Assembly: GCF_029784135.1 (NCBI RefSeq) | Contig: NC_073746.1 | Coordinates: 108,272,661 to 108,336,660 of the forward strand | Direction: 5' to 3' | Length of the DNA stretch: 64,000 bases | Origin: Toxorhynchites rutilus septentrionalis | Lineage: Eukaryota; Arthropoda; Insecta; Diptera; Culicidae | Shown: positions 21,803-33,216 of the stretch, piece by piece | How the letters are laid out: the number at the start of each line of letters is the position of its first letter | Position numbering within the stretch: position 1 is the first letter of the stretch | Made by a program: the position numbers and the translations under genes | The notes under the pieces: generated by a model | The model's database searches: none | Seen by the model: only the letters and a program-made list of their open reading frames with translations | What the model was told of the DNA's origin: nothing

Positions 21803-22570
21803 CAGTAGAACTCCGATTATCCGCGAAATAGTTTGGCAAGCTCACCGCGAATAACGAAAGTCGCTAATAACGCGTTAATAGACTACAAATGGGGTACAAA
21901 AACGAAATATAAATATTTTAGCATGAGAACTATGTTTTATTCATCTACAGAAATCATTAATTAATTTTAGGTCAAGTTTTCGAAAAATCGAACAGCAACT
22001 TTGATAATTTCTCACGACTTTGAAAAGCAACCATATGGTGAGGTTTTGCCATCAAATGATAGTTTAGTCTATTAGCCACCACCTACTATCAATTTCATCG
22101 AATTTTGTATAACTTTATCCGGGTATAAATTCGGTATAAAGCAACTATATGCGGGAAATGCACAACCATACATAACCTAACAAAAAACAAAACCTTATAA
22201 ATTTCATAAATATGTAAACTTTTCTTTAGTATTATTCTGATAATAGATCACACATTACACAAAAACATTGGACTGAACCTCCAACAGGAAAAATGTTGGA
22301 TTTAGACAATGTTTTTGTTTGACGGTTTTCCGATTTTTTGTCATTTTTTCGAAAAACAGAAGGACGGAAAAAAATAATTCTTAAAGATTGGGGTTTCTGT
22401 AACGCCAATAATCAAAATCACACCAATGGTTTTTGTTTATAAAATGATTATTACAGCTTGGTCATTAATGGGATTAACTATCCATCTGTGAGGGCGTGCC
22501 AAAACAAAAGAGTGCCAGCTCGCACTGATAAATAGGATCATCCACTCGCGGATAATCGGGGTTGTACAGT
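21803..22570. mobile_element. Pogo/Tigger-like MITE, about 770 bp
   Basis: The left end is CAGTAGAACTCCGATTATCC then GCG. The right end reversed is CTGTACAACCCCGATTATCC then GCG. A CAG...CCGATTATCCG terminus is characteristic of pogo/Tigger elements. The interior has no transposase; a second copy of an adjacent CGCGAATAACGAAAGTCGC box lies just inside the left end. Confidence 0.7.
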
Positions 22571-22688
22571 ATACATGCTAATGACAGCTGGTGAAGTCTG
22601 GTTACGTAAAACGCTACAATGTATGGGTTCTACACTATTTTACCAAAAAAACATTCAAGTTTTGAAGCAAATCGAGACTGGTGAAAAA

Positions 22689-23315
22689 AAACAAGAAGTG
22701 GGTTATATCTGTGATATAACCGCAAGGTAGACGTAGGACTACCGTTGGCTCGGTAATCATTTATTTGAAATTGCATCTGAATCAATTCTCAATTAATGAA
22801 TTAATGAATATATTAAAAGATTACTGAAAGTTTTTCTTTTTAGTGTGTGGGTGGATGAGTATAAGTATGGAATTGTTATTAACATAAAATTCAACTCTTT
22901 CGAACTTGTTGGTGGTCTCGAAACGAACCGATGAAATTTGAGTGGCCTTGTTAAAGCAACTGGAGATGTTTGATACGTGATTCATTTTTGTTTTCGTGAG
23001 AATAACATGAGATTTTTCATGATTACTCCATGCGCAGAATAGAAATTAAGGGCGCCATTTCATGCTGAAAACGAAATAAAGTATATATAACCTTGCATGA
23101 AATTTATTTCGTTTTTTTCGTGATGTAGCAATTTTTCATGACTGTTCCATGCGAAAGCAGAACAGAAACTGATGCGAGTAAAAGTACTCACGCCTTGCAT
23201 GTGTCCGCTATGGTTTCCCAAAACCAATGCAAGCGAGCAAAAGAAATCACAGCTTGCATGTATTCGCTATGACGGTTTCTCCAGGTGCCTAGATTTTGCG
23301 TCCGTGTTTGGGAAC
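22689..23315 (-). mobile_element. Relative of the 6-kb element arm, copy B (truncated)
   Basis: It begins AAAACAAGAAGTGGGTTATA and continues as the reverse complement of copy A: TGATATAACCGC, GAACTTGTTGGTGGTCTCGA, CATGACTGTTCC, GCAAGCGAGCAAAAGAAATC, then CCTAGATTTTGCGTCCGTGT. The other terminus (GACGTAGGACTACGTC) is missing because a mariner fragment follows directly. Copies A and B face each other with their hairpin ends toward a 3.25-kb spacer. Confidence 0.7.
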
Positions 23316-23319
23316 ACGG

Positions 23320-23690
23320 GAACATTCTTTGTGTCTGAGTGACTGGCAAGCAATTCCGTATTATGATTCCCAGAATAATGCCAAACCTCATGTCTCTTTG
23401 TCAGCCCGGAATAATTCTTGGAGTTTGGCTGCGATGGGCTTGTTCACCCACCGTATTTCCCAGATATTGCATCTTCAGATTATCATTTGTCCAGGCCAGT
23501 GGGAACAATAATTAAATGACATGAATTTCGACTCATTAGATATCATGAAAAGCATGTTGCGCAGTCTTTTGACAAAAAAACACAAATAAGTTCTGCGATG
23601 ATGGAATTTCAAAGTTGCGTAAAGGATTGCATCAGATATTAGGCACTGACTAACGTCTATTAGTTTGAACAATTTAAGTGTTGATCAAAC
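23320..23690 (+). pseudogene. Mariner transposase C-terminal fragment (DD34D type)
   Basis: A plus-strand frame reads QNNAKPHVSLSARNNSWSL, which corresponds to the second catalytic site of mariner (DNAxPHxxLxxxN) with its D replaced by N. Further on, in other frames, one can read pieces expected for the rest of the domain, including a segment with a C-terminal WxDGIxKL-like pattern near 23597-23630 (DDGISKLRKGLHQIL). The piece is frame-shifted and lacks the first catalytic site, so it is inactive. It truncates copy B of the arm family. Confidence 0.65.
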
Positions 23691-24084
23691 CAAAACTACA
23701 TAACACCCCACAACTAATTCCACTATCCATTTCGACTAATTCCACTAACGAAGCCCTTGATTCCATTGCTTCATTTTCTCCTAAACTTAGCAGCTCAGCT
23801 AGTTTACTTTAGTTTACGCTACAAAATGTCCGAGATAAGATTCACAAGTGATGCTTGGATATAACATGAATATAACGTAATTACAACGTAAATATAACTT
23901 GAACGAAATTAGGAAGTTCTACAAATAACTTCACGGGCAATGTTGGGAAACAAATAAACAATGAGTACAAACCGCTACTATTGATAAACTATTAATAAAC
24001 TTTTTTATCAATATAAAAACATAGCATAGAAAAAAGAAACAAACTAGAGAAGAAATTTGTAGTGTTTGTTTTCATATTCGCCTT
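23691..24084. other. No gene recognised
   Basis: AT-rich DNA between the mariner fragment and the Tc1 fragment; nothing supported. Confidence 0.4.
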
Positions 24085-24422
24085 TGAGATGAAAGACTTT
24101 TTGCACGGCCAACAAGACCTCTCAGATTGTTCCTGTGTGCTGCTCTCCGCACATTGTATGTGCTGACAGGTCTTCCAATGATGCCGACTACTTCGGTAGT
24201 CAATTTAGGAATGTTAGTTTTTTAGTTCTTTCGAAATGTTCGCACAATTATTAGTTCATCATCAGAAGACAGGATACGTTTGTGTCTTCTACTCGGGAGA
24301 TTTTCCATGGTTCCTTCGTATTTCCACTTGTTTATGATTTTCTTTGCTGTATAGTGGGTTCTTCCGACTATATCTGCTATTTCCTGCAATGTCTTTCCAC
24401 GACAATTCATACTTATTATCAT
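24085..24422 (-). pseudogene. Tc1-like transposase N-terminal fragment
   Basis: The minus-strand frame begins MIISMNCRGKTLQEIADIVG and continues RTHYTAKKIINKWKYEGTM, then NLPSRRHKRILSSDDELIIV. This is the paired-like helix-turn-helix of Tc1-type transposases (basic RxRKRxLxxxDE). After a stop at about 24222 it goes on in shifted frames with TTEVVGIIGRPVSTYNVRRA and AHRNNLRGL, the second helix-turn-helix. The catalytic domain is absent. Upstream it is cut by the junction with the Jockey-type fragment near 24430. Confidence 0.75.
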
Positions 24423-24429
24423 TGTACGC

Positions 24430-25258
24430 GAAACAATATTGTATTCTCTATATTTCCTCTAACGATCGTACTGACGCAGTTTTCCTTCAACAACAGTTGG
24501 ACATATTTGCTGAGTGGTGTCAAAACAATATGATGATACTGAATGCTTCGAAATGCTCTGTCATCAGTTTCTGTAGGAAGAAATCACCCATCTGCTTCAC
24601 ATACTCTCTTCGTGGGCAGTCACTAAACCGAGAGTCTATTGTGAAGGATTTGGGAGTAATGCTTGACTCTCATCTCACCTTTAAACAGCATGTGTCATAT
24701 GTCGCCAGCAAAGCATCTTCTCTGCTTGGATTTATCTTTCGCTATGCAAAGGATTTCAGAGACATTGCATGTTTGAAAACCTTGTACTGTTCAATAGTCC
24801 GCTCAACTTTAGAATACTGTTCAGTAATTTGGGCGCCGTTCTACAATAATGCAGTCAATCGTATTGAGTCCATACAGAGAAGATTTGTACGCTTTGCTCT
24901 TCGAAAACTACCCTGGAGGGATCCCGTTAACCTGCCAAGTTACGAAAGTCGATGTAATTTGTTGAGCCTGCAACTTCTAAATGTGCGTCGAGACCTGTCT
25001 AAGGCAATGTTTATTGCTGATCTATTACGGTCAGATATAGACTGCGTTGCACTTCTCCAACAGTTAAATATACACATAAGACGAATAAATTTACGTTCCC
25101 ACCCGTTTCTGAATATTCCGGCATCTCGTACAAACTATGGTGCAAATGAACCTCTGACCAGCATGTGTAAAATATTCAACAAATGTTATCATATATTTGA
25201 CTTTAATCATTCTCGTGCTAGTCTTAAGTTTATGTTTTACAATATTTTATCACCATGA
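24430..25258 (+). pseudogene. Non-LTR retrotransposon reverse transcriptase, C-terminal part (Jockey/CR1 type)
   Basis: The reading frame, open from 24344 to its stop at 25258, matches from about residue 33 onward the region after the YADD box of Jockey/CR1-type reverse transcriptases: LDIFAEWCQNNMMILNASKC, then VKDLGVMLDSHLTFKQHVSY, then LKTLYCSIVRSTLEYCSVIW, then IESIQRRFVRFALRKL, and the family C-terminus LRSHPFLNIPASRTNYGANE. The palm motifs with catalytic aspartates and the whole endonuclease are missing, so the copy is 5'-truncated, as is typical of LINE insertions. The upstream 90 bases of the frame overlap the Tc1 fragment antisense and are not part of it. The frame carries no stop, which suggests a fairly recent insertion. 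Confidence 0.85.
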
Positions 25259-25385
25259 CTATTGAATGTATAACTTGTTTGTAATAATGTAATAATGTTA
25301 GTGTTATGTATAAGATAGTTTAAGTAAGTTGTATCTGTTGGTTTGAATGTAATCTGTTGATACTTACCTTGTGCAAAATAAATAA
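25259..25385 (+). other. 3' UTR of the Jockey-type fragment
   Basis: Following the stop codon is AT-rich non-coding DNA with AATAATGTAATAATG and ending in a polyadenylation-like AAAATAAATAAAAAC. The end of the element is placed at this A-rich tail; the exact boundary is uncertain. Confidence 0.5.
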
Positions 25386-25389
25386 AAAC

Positions 25390-26290
25390 TTGCCATTTTG
25401 ATAAAAACTTTTTCAAACATCAATAAAAAAACAAAAACCAACACTTCCCCAAGCACTGGTTAAGTGTTGACATCAATCACTGACGAAAAAAGTATTTCGC
25501 AAAGATCCTACTTAAAAAGTTAATTTGTTCGGAGAAATTCAAGGTGTACACTCAATTTTGCGAAGCCTTGAATAGAGATTGTTTTCAATTTTTAGGAATA
25601 AACAATTAGCAGAAAACTTTTTGCGGAATTTTATTGCACGTACAACTAGTTAAATTTGTGAGTAATTAATATGCATCAAAAGAATCAATATATTCAATAT
25701 ATTTTATACCAAATAAATGCAAAGTATCGTCAAGTAGCATTTGTACACTCAATTTTGCGATAGACTGTATATATGATAACAACCCAACCGAAAGCACTGC
25801 TCCCCAAGCGAAAAATCAGAGAGTTTATCGGTTTTCATTCGACAAAAGGCTTTTGGATTAGATTCAAGCAACGAAGATGATCCGTGAAACTGTATACGGT
25901 TCGGAAAAGTTTATCCTATAAAGTTCAGTATTGATAAGCCCACAGAAACTGGGAAACGTGGAAAATTTCCACGAAGGTTGAATTGAAAGCAAATCAGAAA
26001 GTACATTTGCGCGATGTGTTTGGACGCTTTTTTTTGCACAATCAACAGATACTCGGTCAAAGGTAGGCAATAATCGCGATATTAAATTATGCTGAACAGA
26101 GAAAAACTCACATTCGAGTTTCGTACGGGTTTATGTTTTCTTCGGATAAAATGACGGTAGAGATTGTCCATTCAACATCTAGTAAATCTGCGTCCCAAAA
26201 GTTTACCTATGTGAACGAAAACTTTGACACCGTGATTTCGCTATGATCCACCAACAGATAATCGCCACGAACAGTTGTTTGTATAACGAG
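25390..26290. other. No gene recognised; short direct repeat
   Basis: TGTACACTCAATTTTGCGA occurs near 25549 and 25745 in direct orientation, and may mark ends of a lost element. Other frames here are short and unsupported. Confidence 0.4.
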
Positions 26291-26293
26291 TGT

Positions 26294-26400
26294 GGGGCTG
26301 TCCATATACCACGTGGACAACTTCAGGGTGGGTAGGGGGTTAGAAAATGTCCATGCTTGTCCAGGGAGAAAGGCCACCGAGACCGAGTCCACGTGGACAG
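26294..26400. repeat. CCACGTGG palindrome repeat, copy 1
   Basis: Begins GGGGCTGTCCATATACCACG and ends GAGTCCACGTGGACAG; a GTCCATGCTTGTCC box lies between. Related copies lie at 28766-28845 and 35587-35697. The small size and inverted ends fit a MITE. Confidence 0.6.
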
Positions 26401-26908
26401 GAAGAATATTGTTTTAGATACAATCACCTATACATTCAAAATTAAATAAAATAACACATATTCTAGAATTTCAAAATTATCCTTATCAATAAACCGCCTG
26501 AGAGTATTGCCCAGTCAAACGTTCATATTCTTTTTCTCGTATCATTGATCTTCTTCAGTGAAATCTGCTTTATAAAAATATCTCAAGTAAACTGTGGATG
26601 AACAAGCTATTTCCTATGATCGAACTTTACTAGTTACCGGGTATGCATAAACCTTCACAGCACAAAACTATGGAAATTAAATGATTCCCTAATGGTTGAG
26701 ATTTCATGATATGCGTGAATGGTTTTTTTCATCAAATACAATTTTCTTTAGATTGTGTTATATCTCGAGAACAGTTAGTCTTAAAATAATAATGTCTGCA
26801 AAGTTTTTCATACAGAATTGCGTGTGAAATCATTTTTCAAAGTATTTTAATTCCGACAATTTCTGGAAATGAATATTTACATTTGCATGAGTTTGTCTAT
26901 GCACCTAT

Positions 26909-27565
26909 GTAGCTGATTCAGAATATTTCAGGAGGTGAGAGAAGATTATATTTGATGAAAAAATCCTTCAACGCAATTCTCAGCTAGGACAGAGTTATTG
27001 AACTTTTTTTAAGCCTAATTTTATGTCTTGAACTGACTCTAAATTAGAAAGTACGCTACTTAGAATAAGTATGCTGCTCACTTGAAAAAAAAAAATTGCG
27101 TAGAATGCAGTTGTAAAACATTCAAATGAATGGAACCAAGTAACTCTTAGAGGTAAAGAAAAAACTAAAAATTCGGTATTTTTTTAATGGGTTTTCATTA
27201 ATTTTCTAAAAATGCATGATAAACTGGATTGTTTCTATCAACCAACTTGAAGCTCTCCAACCACTCTACAATTCCTTCCTTGACACCACACTGTTATCCA
27301 TATTGTTATCTTCCACTAATCTAGATTATTTGGTTGGTTACAAACAACAACAGAAATTTTATGCAAAAAATTTTCCTCAAATGAAAGCAATTGAATCTTA
27401 CTAAGCAGCGTAATTTTTGAATTAAAGTCAGTTTTAGGAAAAAAACCTGTCTCGAGGAAAGTTTAATAATTCTTTCGTAGTTGAGATTTGATCATAGGCA
27501 TAGAAGATTTTTTCATCAAATATGATCCTCTATCACTTGAAATATTCCGGATCAGCTACCTAATG
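26909..27565. mobile_element. Inverted-repeat element, about 650 bp
   Basis: GTAGCTGATTCAGAATATTT with ATTTGATGAAAAAATC at 26909-26980 is repeated inverted at 27490-27565. The interior includes a copy of the block with AAGTACGCTAC that occurs twice in the loop of the 6-kb element. No coding capacity. Confidence 0.6.
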
Positions 27566-27698
27566 CTGTATATAACAATATTTTAAACCGATCTAACAGT
27601 GGCAGCGGCTGATAAATTTGGCATTAAATTGCTCTCCAGTGATCTGTTCGAATTTTATAAGTAATGTTTTGATACGAATTGAAGCGGAGGAAAACTAA

Positions 27699-27867
27699 CA
27701 CCCCTATTCTGCATTTCGATCGATTCGAAATATTTCGAACTACTTGAAAAAATTCCATTCTGTGTTCCGTTCGAGTTGTTTTTGCATTCCGATTGATCTG
27801 TTACTCTTCGAACATTAAATGGGCAAAACGTTCGAAATAGGGAATACGAATATCAGGAATTTTCAGG
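27699..27867. mobile_element. TTCGAA-rich MITE, second copy
   Basis: Starts CACCCCTATTCTGCATTTCG, as in the element at 1056-1274, and is followed by TTCGAAATATTTCGAA and GTTCCGTTCGAG. The right end is degenerate. Confidence 0.55.
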
Positions 27868-28150
27868 CAAGGTAATCAAAAATCAATGAATAGTGAGTTT
27901 TCTGATGTAATTTTCCCCGTGACCGTTTTGGAAGCCATCTAGACACTCAATACAGATTTGTCAATAAGCAGTTGAAAAATAGAAAAAAAATATATTGAAA
28001 ATATTTTGAATAAGATATTAGTACCCTCAGAAAATTCCCCGAACTATGGCGGAAAAAGGTTTCGTATTGTGCTGACGATTAAAAATGAAACGAGTATGAA
28101 AATGAAACGACATTTCCTGTGACCAATCGTATTCCGGGGTGGGAAAAGAA

Positions 28151-28190
28151 CTACACTTGACAAAAAAATAGAGAAGCAAAATGCGACATC
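28151..28190 (+). repeat. Single Tc1-like MITE end
   Basis: CTACACTTGACAAAAAAATA followed by AGCAAAATGCGACATC resembles the ends of the element at 14165-15046. No partner end was found nearby. Confidence 0.4.
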
Positions 28191-28765
28191 AAAAATTATG
28201 AGTTATTTATAAAAAATAATTTATGCATATAATTTTTTTTTTTTCTGTTCGTTTGGGCTTCAGAAACTCTAAAAGTTTAGCCGCGATGGAACTCATATTA
28301 TGATATAATATACAATCCGCTCCAAGGATAGTTGTTGCTAGTGCCAACACCTCAGGAAGCTTCAAGATTTCCAGATGAAATGTTTTATGAAGATGAAGTA
28401 TTTTATGTCAAATTTCCTTGCAAGTGTTTGAAAAATCGTGAACTAAAATTGTGTCTGGTAATGATTTTAAATCCATTTATTTTCATTCGATTGGCTTTGC
28501 TCAAGATCAATCTTTGGAATTGTGTGTTTATATTCGGATGCGGATTGTTCAACTGTATATTGCAGGTTTCCATGTTGGCAAACCAGATAGTATTACAAGT
28601 ATTTCACAATTAAACTCATATGATACATGTGCTTTGTTTTGCCACTCTGTACACGGCAAACCGTAGCAGGCAGGGTACATCTAGTAGAATTTGAAACATA
28701 ATAAATTTAAATGGAAATAAAATTTAATTCATGTTTTTTCAATTATTCTAATAAAATAAGGAAAA

Positions 28766-28845
28766 ATGTCCACGCTTGTCGACGGAGAGGGAGGGGGGAG
28801 TCTAAAATCGTGCATTTTATGTCCACGTGGTATGTGGACAGCCCC
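28766..28845. repeat. CCACGTGG palindrome repeat, copy 2
   Basis: Contains GTCCACGCTTGTCGA, GGGGGGAGTCTAAAATCGTG and ends GTCCACGTGGTATGTGGACA then GCCCC. Closely related to the copy at 35587-35697. Confidence 0.6.
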
Positions 28846-28849
28846 AATC

Positions 28850-30560
28850 TTGTTCATGCCTTCTTCCGTATAGACGAAAAATGGAAATCATGTTCGGTTA
28901 TTTTTTTTTCCAAATATCGCAGAGAAATGTCTTGTTAAAACTAACTAACTATTGAAAAACTCACAATTTTCTTTTTCTATATTACAATAAATTGTTCGGA
29001 AGTGCTCTAATCGTTTGGTGCGGAAAGAAGCGTTTTTTTTTGTGATGCAGCTGATATTCAGTTCTTGTATGTCTGTGCTTGTGTGACTACAACGCCTTGT
29101 CGTACCTTAACAGCAATTTTGTAGCGTCCTATGCAAATGTGAATTTCACACGAGGAAATAATATCAGCTTTTAGCCAGACAAAACACAAAACCTTGCATT
29201 TCACACCAGCTGTTACTTTTGGTCGAAAACCACACCTCCCTACAGCGGGGAGGATACTTCATTCAGACGCTTATACTTTTTTTAGTGGTGAATCTCCTCT
29301 TCATTCAAGTTGATCTCAAAGAACGAACAAATGAACAGATACGTCATATCGTCGTCAGCTGTCCTAAAGCGTGCAGCTAGTGAGTGCCAGGTCGGCATTC
29401 CTCATTTCTTTCGTAACGTTTTGCAGGAGCAAAGTTTTTTTTCCTCTATCAAGTGGTGGAAACGCTGGGTAAGGGAAGCATCTGTATGAAGTTCTCACAT
29501 TCAACGGTTGTATGTATCTCACACTTGGTGATATCCTATTCTTTCGGCGGCGACATTTTTTTTGGTGGTTTTTATTCCATGTGATTCATACTTCAAAGTA
29601 GCAAAAGTGGATTTCACTGTGAAAACTTTCTTTTCATTTGTAATGGTTTTTCGTCTTACCTTTGGATCGAGGAGAATTGTTTTGGATTGGGCTTGATTCG
29701 TTCGCCCAATTTAAGTTTAATGATCGCCTAACCTATCTTTCGAGTAATTCTAAATTAAGTTTTGGGGTGGGACGTAGGATTTGTTCCATTTCTAATCAGT
29801 TCGGATTTTATTTTAATAATAATGAATCCCATGTTGAAAGCGTAACTCAGACAAGATTACTTTTCATATTAGTGCAGAATAAGATAACAAAGTCATGCCT
29901 CACTGCAAGGTGGATTAAACACTGTTACCATCTATCCACGTTCAGCTGTGTGGGAAAATACTTTTACCAACAATTTGTACCGAATAATTGGTCGGGCGGT
30001 GGCGGATGGAGTGGCCGGCAATGGCAACGAGCAGGAAAACTTTTATTCAGCTCATGGTCCGGCTTAACCTTCCTTCTCGGCATCTCGGTCCACAGAAAGT
30101 TTTGTTGCGAAACGAAATATATATCAGTTTGGTATTCGCTTTGTATGTGCTTCTTGGGTTTAAGTGCAAAGTTAGTTTTGGTGGCAGATTGTTGAATTAG
30201 TTGGAAGGAAATTGACATCAATCTACCCTACAGCTAGCAACGGACCGTTCTTTACCGAATGTTTTGTGTGTTCTATAGGCACCTGTTTGTGCTTTGGCAA
30301 TTGCCTCAATTTATTTTTGCAGGCAATTTTTTGCATGGATTCCTGACTTTATACAAACCATCATTCATTGCGTTCGCATTTCCTACTGGCATACATTGCG
30401 TTTCACAACTATAGAACCACTCTTTTTTTTTTGAGTTTCCAGAGATACGTTAGAAGTCGGTTGAATTGCAATATTTGGTGTAGGATATAATAGCTATCTT
30501 CATTTGTAAGCCGGGCCATTAGAACTTTATTGTTGTGTTCAGGCGAGAAACATTCATGAA
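28850..30560. other. No gene recognised; less AT-rich interval
   Basis: Around 29000-30300 base composition is more balanced and a 177-residue open frame (29662-30195, plus) exists, with a GGGGWSGRQW-type stretch. I see no domain, signal peptide or splice context that supports it as a gene. A segment TTTCACAACTATAGAACC near 30405 repeats at 30574 at the edge of the Tc1 pseudogene. Confidence 0.35.
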
Positions 30561-30569
30561 ACTAAAATT

Positions 30570-31205
30570 CCAGTGTTTCATAACTATAGAACCAGATGGA
30601 GAAATTCTCACTCCTATACAAAATCAACGTCAATTTCACATGAATTGCAATAAGTTTCTAATTGGAAGGTCATTTTAAGTTCTCAATCAGTTCAAATAAC
30701 CCATTCGAGGTGGTTTCGACCAAGCTGCGCCATGTTGTAGTATGTATCTCGTTCTACGCACAGGATATTGTCCATTTAAGCTCTTCAAACCACTCATACT
30801 ACTTGTAAGCAGCATCTATTATTCGTACGATCACTCCTCATAAGTTCTTGACAGGGATTTGATTTAGTAAACAAGCTGACCAGTCCAGAATTTGAAGCCC
30901 CTATTCATCAAACCATATCATGACCTTCCGGATTTTATGAATTGATGTCATGGTGTTGTTGAGGCAAAAACAACAGTAAATGATTCTGAAGTACTTTATC
31001 GCACTTCTGACTTTGCATTCCTGTTGATGGAAGGCTATCTGAACCAGGCCTTTTTGAAGATATTTCCCTCAAACCATTATACTGCAGTCTGCAAAGTTAC
31101 GAGTTGAAAAATTACATGACACGTTCCGTAAGTCCTTCTGGTATGAATAAATTCTATCCTAGTTGAATTTATTTTTATCAGAGAAGTTCTCCTGAAATAG
31201 TCATG
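30570..31205 (-). pseudogene. Dead Tc1-like transposase (DD34E type)
   Basis: Reading the minus strand in changing frames gives, in order: FSDKNKFN (first catalytic site, the E after D changed to K), then QKDLRNVSCNFSTRNF, KGLVQIAFHQQ, a degenerate second-site region with HDINSIHKIRK, then LQILDWSACLLNQIPVKNL, which stands for the family motif SPDLNPIENLW, and finally WNEIHTTTWRSLVETTSN. This is the full order of a Tc1 catalytic domain. Multiple stops and frameshifts make it inactive. The N-terminal DNA-binding part was not found. Confidence 0.75.
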
Positions 31206-31229
31206 GGATTAGCTTCCACATTAGTTTAG

Positions 31230-31922
31230 TAAAGTTCTGTTCGTCTACAGAAGAGGAACAATTTGATGCAGCGACACTGTCAGTTTGTTAACAGTAAATG
31301 GAATTAATTACATTTTAATTTTTGCATGTTTTGTGGGGTGACATGGTCCTACAGATTTTAGGATTTTCTTTGGTCTAACTGATTCCAGATGCCTTTGAAT
31401 TACGAAAAGAGGATGGGCAAGAAGGAGGAGCTTGAAAATGCAACGCAGGCCATCAAGAACGGATTTTCTTTGACCAAGCACCGAAAGTGTTTGAAAATGC
31501 TCGAACAACAGTGAAAAATCCATGCAGAATTCGAGATGGTCTCACTCCAATTTTTCTGGTCTGGAATCTGACCAAGACACCTGCTATCGATTCCAGAATA
31601 CTGTTACTGATTGTAACATTATCCCAAAATACTTTACATAATTATAAGTATACTTTTTTCGATGAAACACACACTGGACCAAATCACCCCACAGACGGTC
31701 AAATCACTCCGCATCGAATTTTAATGTCCAAAAATCATCTCTTTTATTTTATGATATATTTGGTAGATTGAAGCTTTATATTATGATTAAACACTATTGA
31801 TTGAGAGAAAACAAGTGTAGCTCAGTGTTCAATGTTACATTTTTTATTTAGACCGTTTTTTTTTTTTTTGAAATATTAGGCGATTTGCTAAGGTGGTCCA
31901 ATTTCCCCCCTTTCCCCTACTT
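31230..31922 (+). mobile_element. Copy of the 55-kb TIR element, degenerate
   Basis: Collinear with about 55753-56423: GTAAAGTTCTGTTCG, ATTTTAATTTTTGCATG, GTGTTTGAAAATGCTCGAAC, ATTCGAGATGGTCTCACTCC, ACACTGGACCAAATCACCCC and a C-rich right end CCCCCCTTTCCCCTAC. The left end is not found; it may have been lost at the boundary with the Tc1 pseudogene. The small reading frame present in the other copy is broken here. Confidence 0.75.
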
Positions 31923-32265
31923 TGTATTTTCAAATGAAAGGATTGAATAGTCTGAGAGACTTACCCGGTCGGACATTCATATTTTTCTCATATCGTTGAA
32001 GTCCTCCACTAGAATCTGTATTTTGTAAAACAAACTTGTGTGGATAGTGTATGTAATCCTTCCTTTACGTCCAACGTATTTCGCCTGCAATGTGTAGTCT
32101 TTCCCTTTATACACACCGTGTCAATACGACACAGCCCTGCGCTCATATTTCGCCCACTTTTAGGTTTAGTACAACCCTGCATCATCCAACCCAATCACGC
32201 AGCACGAACACTCGTCCTCTTTCGTGTCTGGGCAGCGGTGAAGGTAAGACGTGTGTTAGAGGCGA

Positions 32266-32386
32266 ATGAACTTATAGAGGCGAATGAACTGCAAAGTTTA
32301 AAGCCTCTTAAACACAAAGAAAGAAGAAATGAACTTCCAAGTGTAAAGCCTCTTAAAAACAAAGAAAGAAAGAAAGAAAGACGTGT
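32266..32386 (+). repeat. Array of the short retroposed sequence with AAAG tail
   Basis: AGAGGCGAATGAACT occurs twice in a row. The second copy continues GCAAAGTTTAAAGCCTCTTA, then AACACAAAGAAAG. A shorter copy follows (AATGAACTTCCAAGTGTAAA, GCCTCTTAAAAACAAAG) and ends in (AAAG)n. It is the same family as the 56-bp insertion at 7428-7483. Confidence 0.7.
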
Positions 32387-32389
32387 GTT

Positions 32390-33216
32390 CTGTAGCTGAA
32401 GTGTAAAGCAATTCCGAAATGGCTGGTCTCATGGTGGCTGAAATCTACACAAAACTGATACAATGTGCTCATCCGAGCTATTTCCATTGGAAGTGGGTAA
32501 AGAAATCGCCAATTCATTTAATTTCATTCGCGACTGAATTTGCGTAAATCAATATTCTTAAATAATATTTCGTTCCAAGTTATTAATTATATACAGAGCG
32601 CTGTTAAGCAGCATAACGAGAATAGATGCCATTGAAAACCACATTTGCAGAAAATATCTTTTTATGCATACCATGAAATCTTAACCATCGTATTTTCATA
32701 GAACATTCAACGTTTTTGACCATGCACGTACTCATACACTGCTGTACAATTTAATTTTTAACAGTTCAAACTCAGTTATATTATTTGTAGTGATTATTAT
32801 ATGGTTTTCGATAACTTTCCCCTAAAAAATCCTAATGACATGAATTGATTACTATGACGTGTTCGAAATGGAAGTGATAATAAAGATTATTAAGTTTGAT
32901 CAAACAAATAAAGTTCACCTTATTTTTTTCACCTGCTCTCAATGCTCTCAATGAGGAAAGAGTGGGCCTACGCTTTGTCAGAATGCACAATTCACGGTTT
33001 TCGGCGTATTCAGGTCTCACATGGACCTTGTAGGTGCTCCAGGACGTCAATATAAAATTTTGCAATAACAGTTAGACCGTCAGCAATGTATTCACAATGA
33101 TTTTAGGGGGTAGTACACTATGAACATCATAAAAAGTATGTGATTTTCGCAATTTTTTCAACGAGAAAATAAATTACTATGATTAATCCGATATCACAGT
33201 TTTATTAGATATATAC
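32390..33216. other. No gene recognised
   Basis: AT-rich, with a frame at 32832-33065 (minus) lacking recognisable features. Confidence 0.4.

Noticed and set aside
26294..28845. A single 2.5-kb element bounded by GGGGCTGTCC ends
   Set aside because: The subterminal boxes lie in direct, not inverted, orientation, no target duplication was found, and the copy at 35587-35697 shows that the unit is only about 110 bp.
29405..29470. Small exon between an acceptor-like TTTGCAG and a donor-like GGGTAAGG
   Set aside because: Only 42 bases between the sites and no coding or other support; splice-like strings of this quality occur by chance.
29662..30195. 177-codon plus-strand frame
   Set aside because: No recognisable domain, no splice context, and composition compatible with chance in a less AT-rich stretch.
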